From Actinoallomurus sp963799975 (lineage in GTDB: Bacteria; Actinomycetota; Actinomycetes; Streptosporangiales; Streptosporangiaceae): 64,000 bases of DNA. Shown one piece after another: positions 63,912-64,000 of the stretch. The stretch is from positions 558,001 to 622,000 of the forward strand of contig CAWCZF010000002.1 in assembly GCA_963799975.1 (NCBI GenBank). Reading direction: 5' to 3'. The notes below the pieces were generated by a model that saw only the letters and a program-made list of their open reading frames with translations, ran no database searches and was not told where the DNA came from. How positions within the stretch are numbered: the first letter of the stretch is position 1; every line of letters starts with the position of its first letter. Both the position numbers and the translations under genes were made by a program.

Positions 63912-64000
63912 TTAATAGTTGCGCGGCAGTAACGTAATTTCGCTAATTTACGCGTACAGTCTTCCTGTATCCTCCCGGTACCCTTCGGGCGCAAAACGCA

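Overview
This is a 64 kb piece of a very GC-rich actinomycete chromosome. The gene content (DUF3618/DUF4235/holin-family trio, RDD protein, NB-ARC/TPR protein, CYTH-CHAD protein, GH87 and GH1 glycan enzymes, type I PKS) and the GTG/TTG starts fit a filamentous soil actinobacterium, perhaps Streptosporangiales; the genus cannot be fixed from sequence alone. I saw no rRNA or tRNA gene, CRISPR array, complete insertion sequence or replication origin.

Layout. 1-7.3 kb: the end of a FAD monooxygenase, a small membrane/cell-surface operon, a Ser/Thr kinase, a DNA-binding protein with two small secreted proteins, a serine hydrolase with a perfect palindrome upstream, a DUF302 protein and a DUF2470 protein behind a DtxR/IdeR-type iron box. 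7.3-12.5 kb: a tightly overlapping minus-strand operon (dehydrogenase, 6-pyruvoyl-tetrahydropterin-synthase-like protein, glycosyltransferase, methyltransferase, flippase-like protein) divergent from a CDP-alcohol phosphatidyltransferase; together they look like an uncharacterised pterin/glycolipid pathway. 12.9-15.5 kb: an NB-ARC/TPR protein and a small two-helix membrane protein that share an amyloid-like motif, at the N-terminus of one and the C-terminus of the other: a candidate NLR plus membrane-effector pair. 15.7-24.2 kb: a glucan-use locus (secreted beta-helix protein, ROK repressor, ABC sugar importer, GH1 beta-glucosidase) with the same inverted-repeat operator at both promoters. 25.4-31.6 kb: a small PKS operon in which the ketosynthase looks intact but the AT and KR domains lack catalytic residues, with a separate ACP, a MonCI-like flavin epoxidase and a SnoaL/KSI-like protein. 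31.7-36.5 kb: a cobalamin riboswitch with CbtB but no CbtA, a phosphatase-fold protein, an internally deleted methyltransferase, MetE and a quinone oxidoreductase. 37.2-39.1 kb: a lower-GC insert with a broken XRE regulator, a PPC-domain protein, a tiny CxxCxGxG protein and a PIMT-type methyltransferase. 39-44.4 kb: an MFS exporter, a GNAT enzyme, a CYTH-CHAD protein and a coupled small ORF/cupin pair. 44.6-48.3 kb: a heterodimeric ABC exporter riddled with single-base frameshifts. 48-64 kb: regulators, an EF-hand protein, a secreted GH87 alpha-1,3-glucanase, CorA, a form-II CO-dehydrogenase-like molybdoenzyme, a cold-shock protein, a desaturase next to a UBP zinc finger, and a carboxyethylornithine-synthase-like dehydrogenase.

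How the genes work together. The clearest functional unit is the glucan locus: a secreted protein acts on polysaccharide, the lipoprotein and two permeases import oligosaccharides, the GH1 enzyme splits them in the cytoplasm, and the ROK protein probably represses both transcription units. The most novel-looking units are the NLR/amyloid pair, the pterin-like operon and the reduced PKS operon. Several genes are decaying (CHAT protein, histidine kinase, XRE regulator, ABC exporter, methyltransferase), mostly at the edges of accessory regions.
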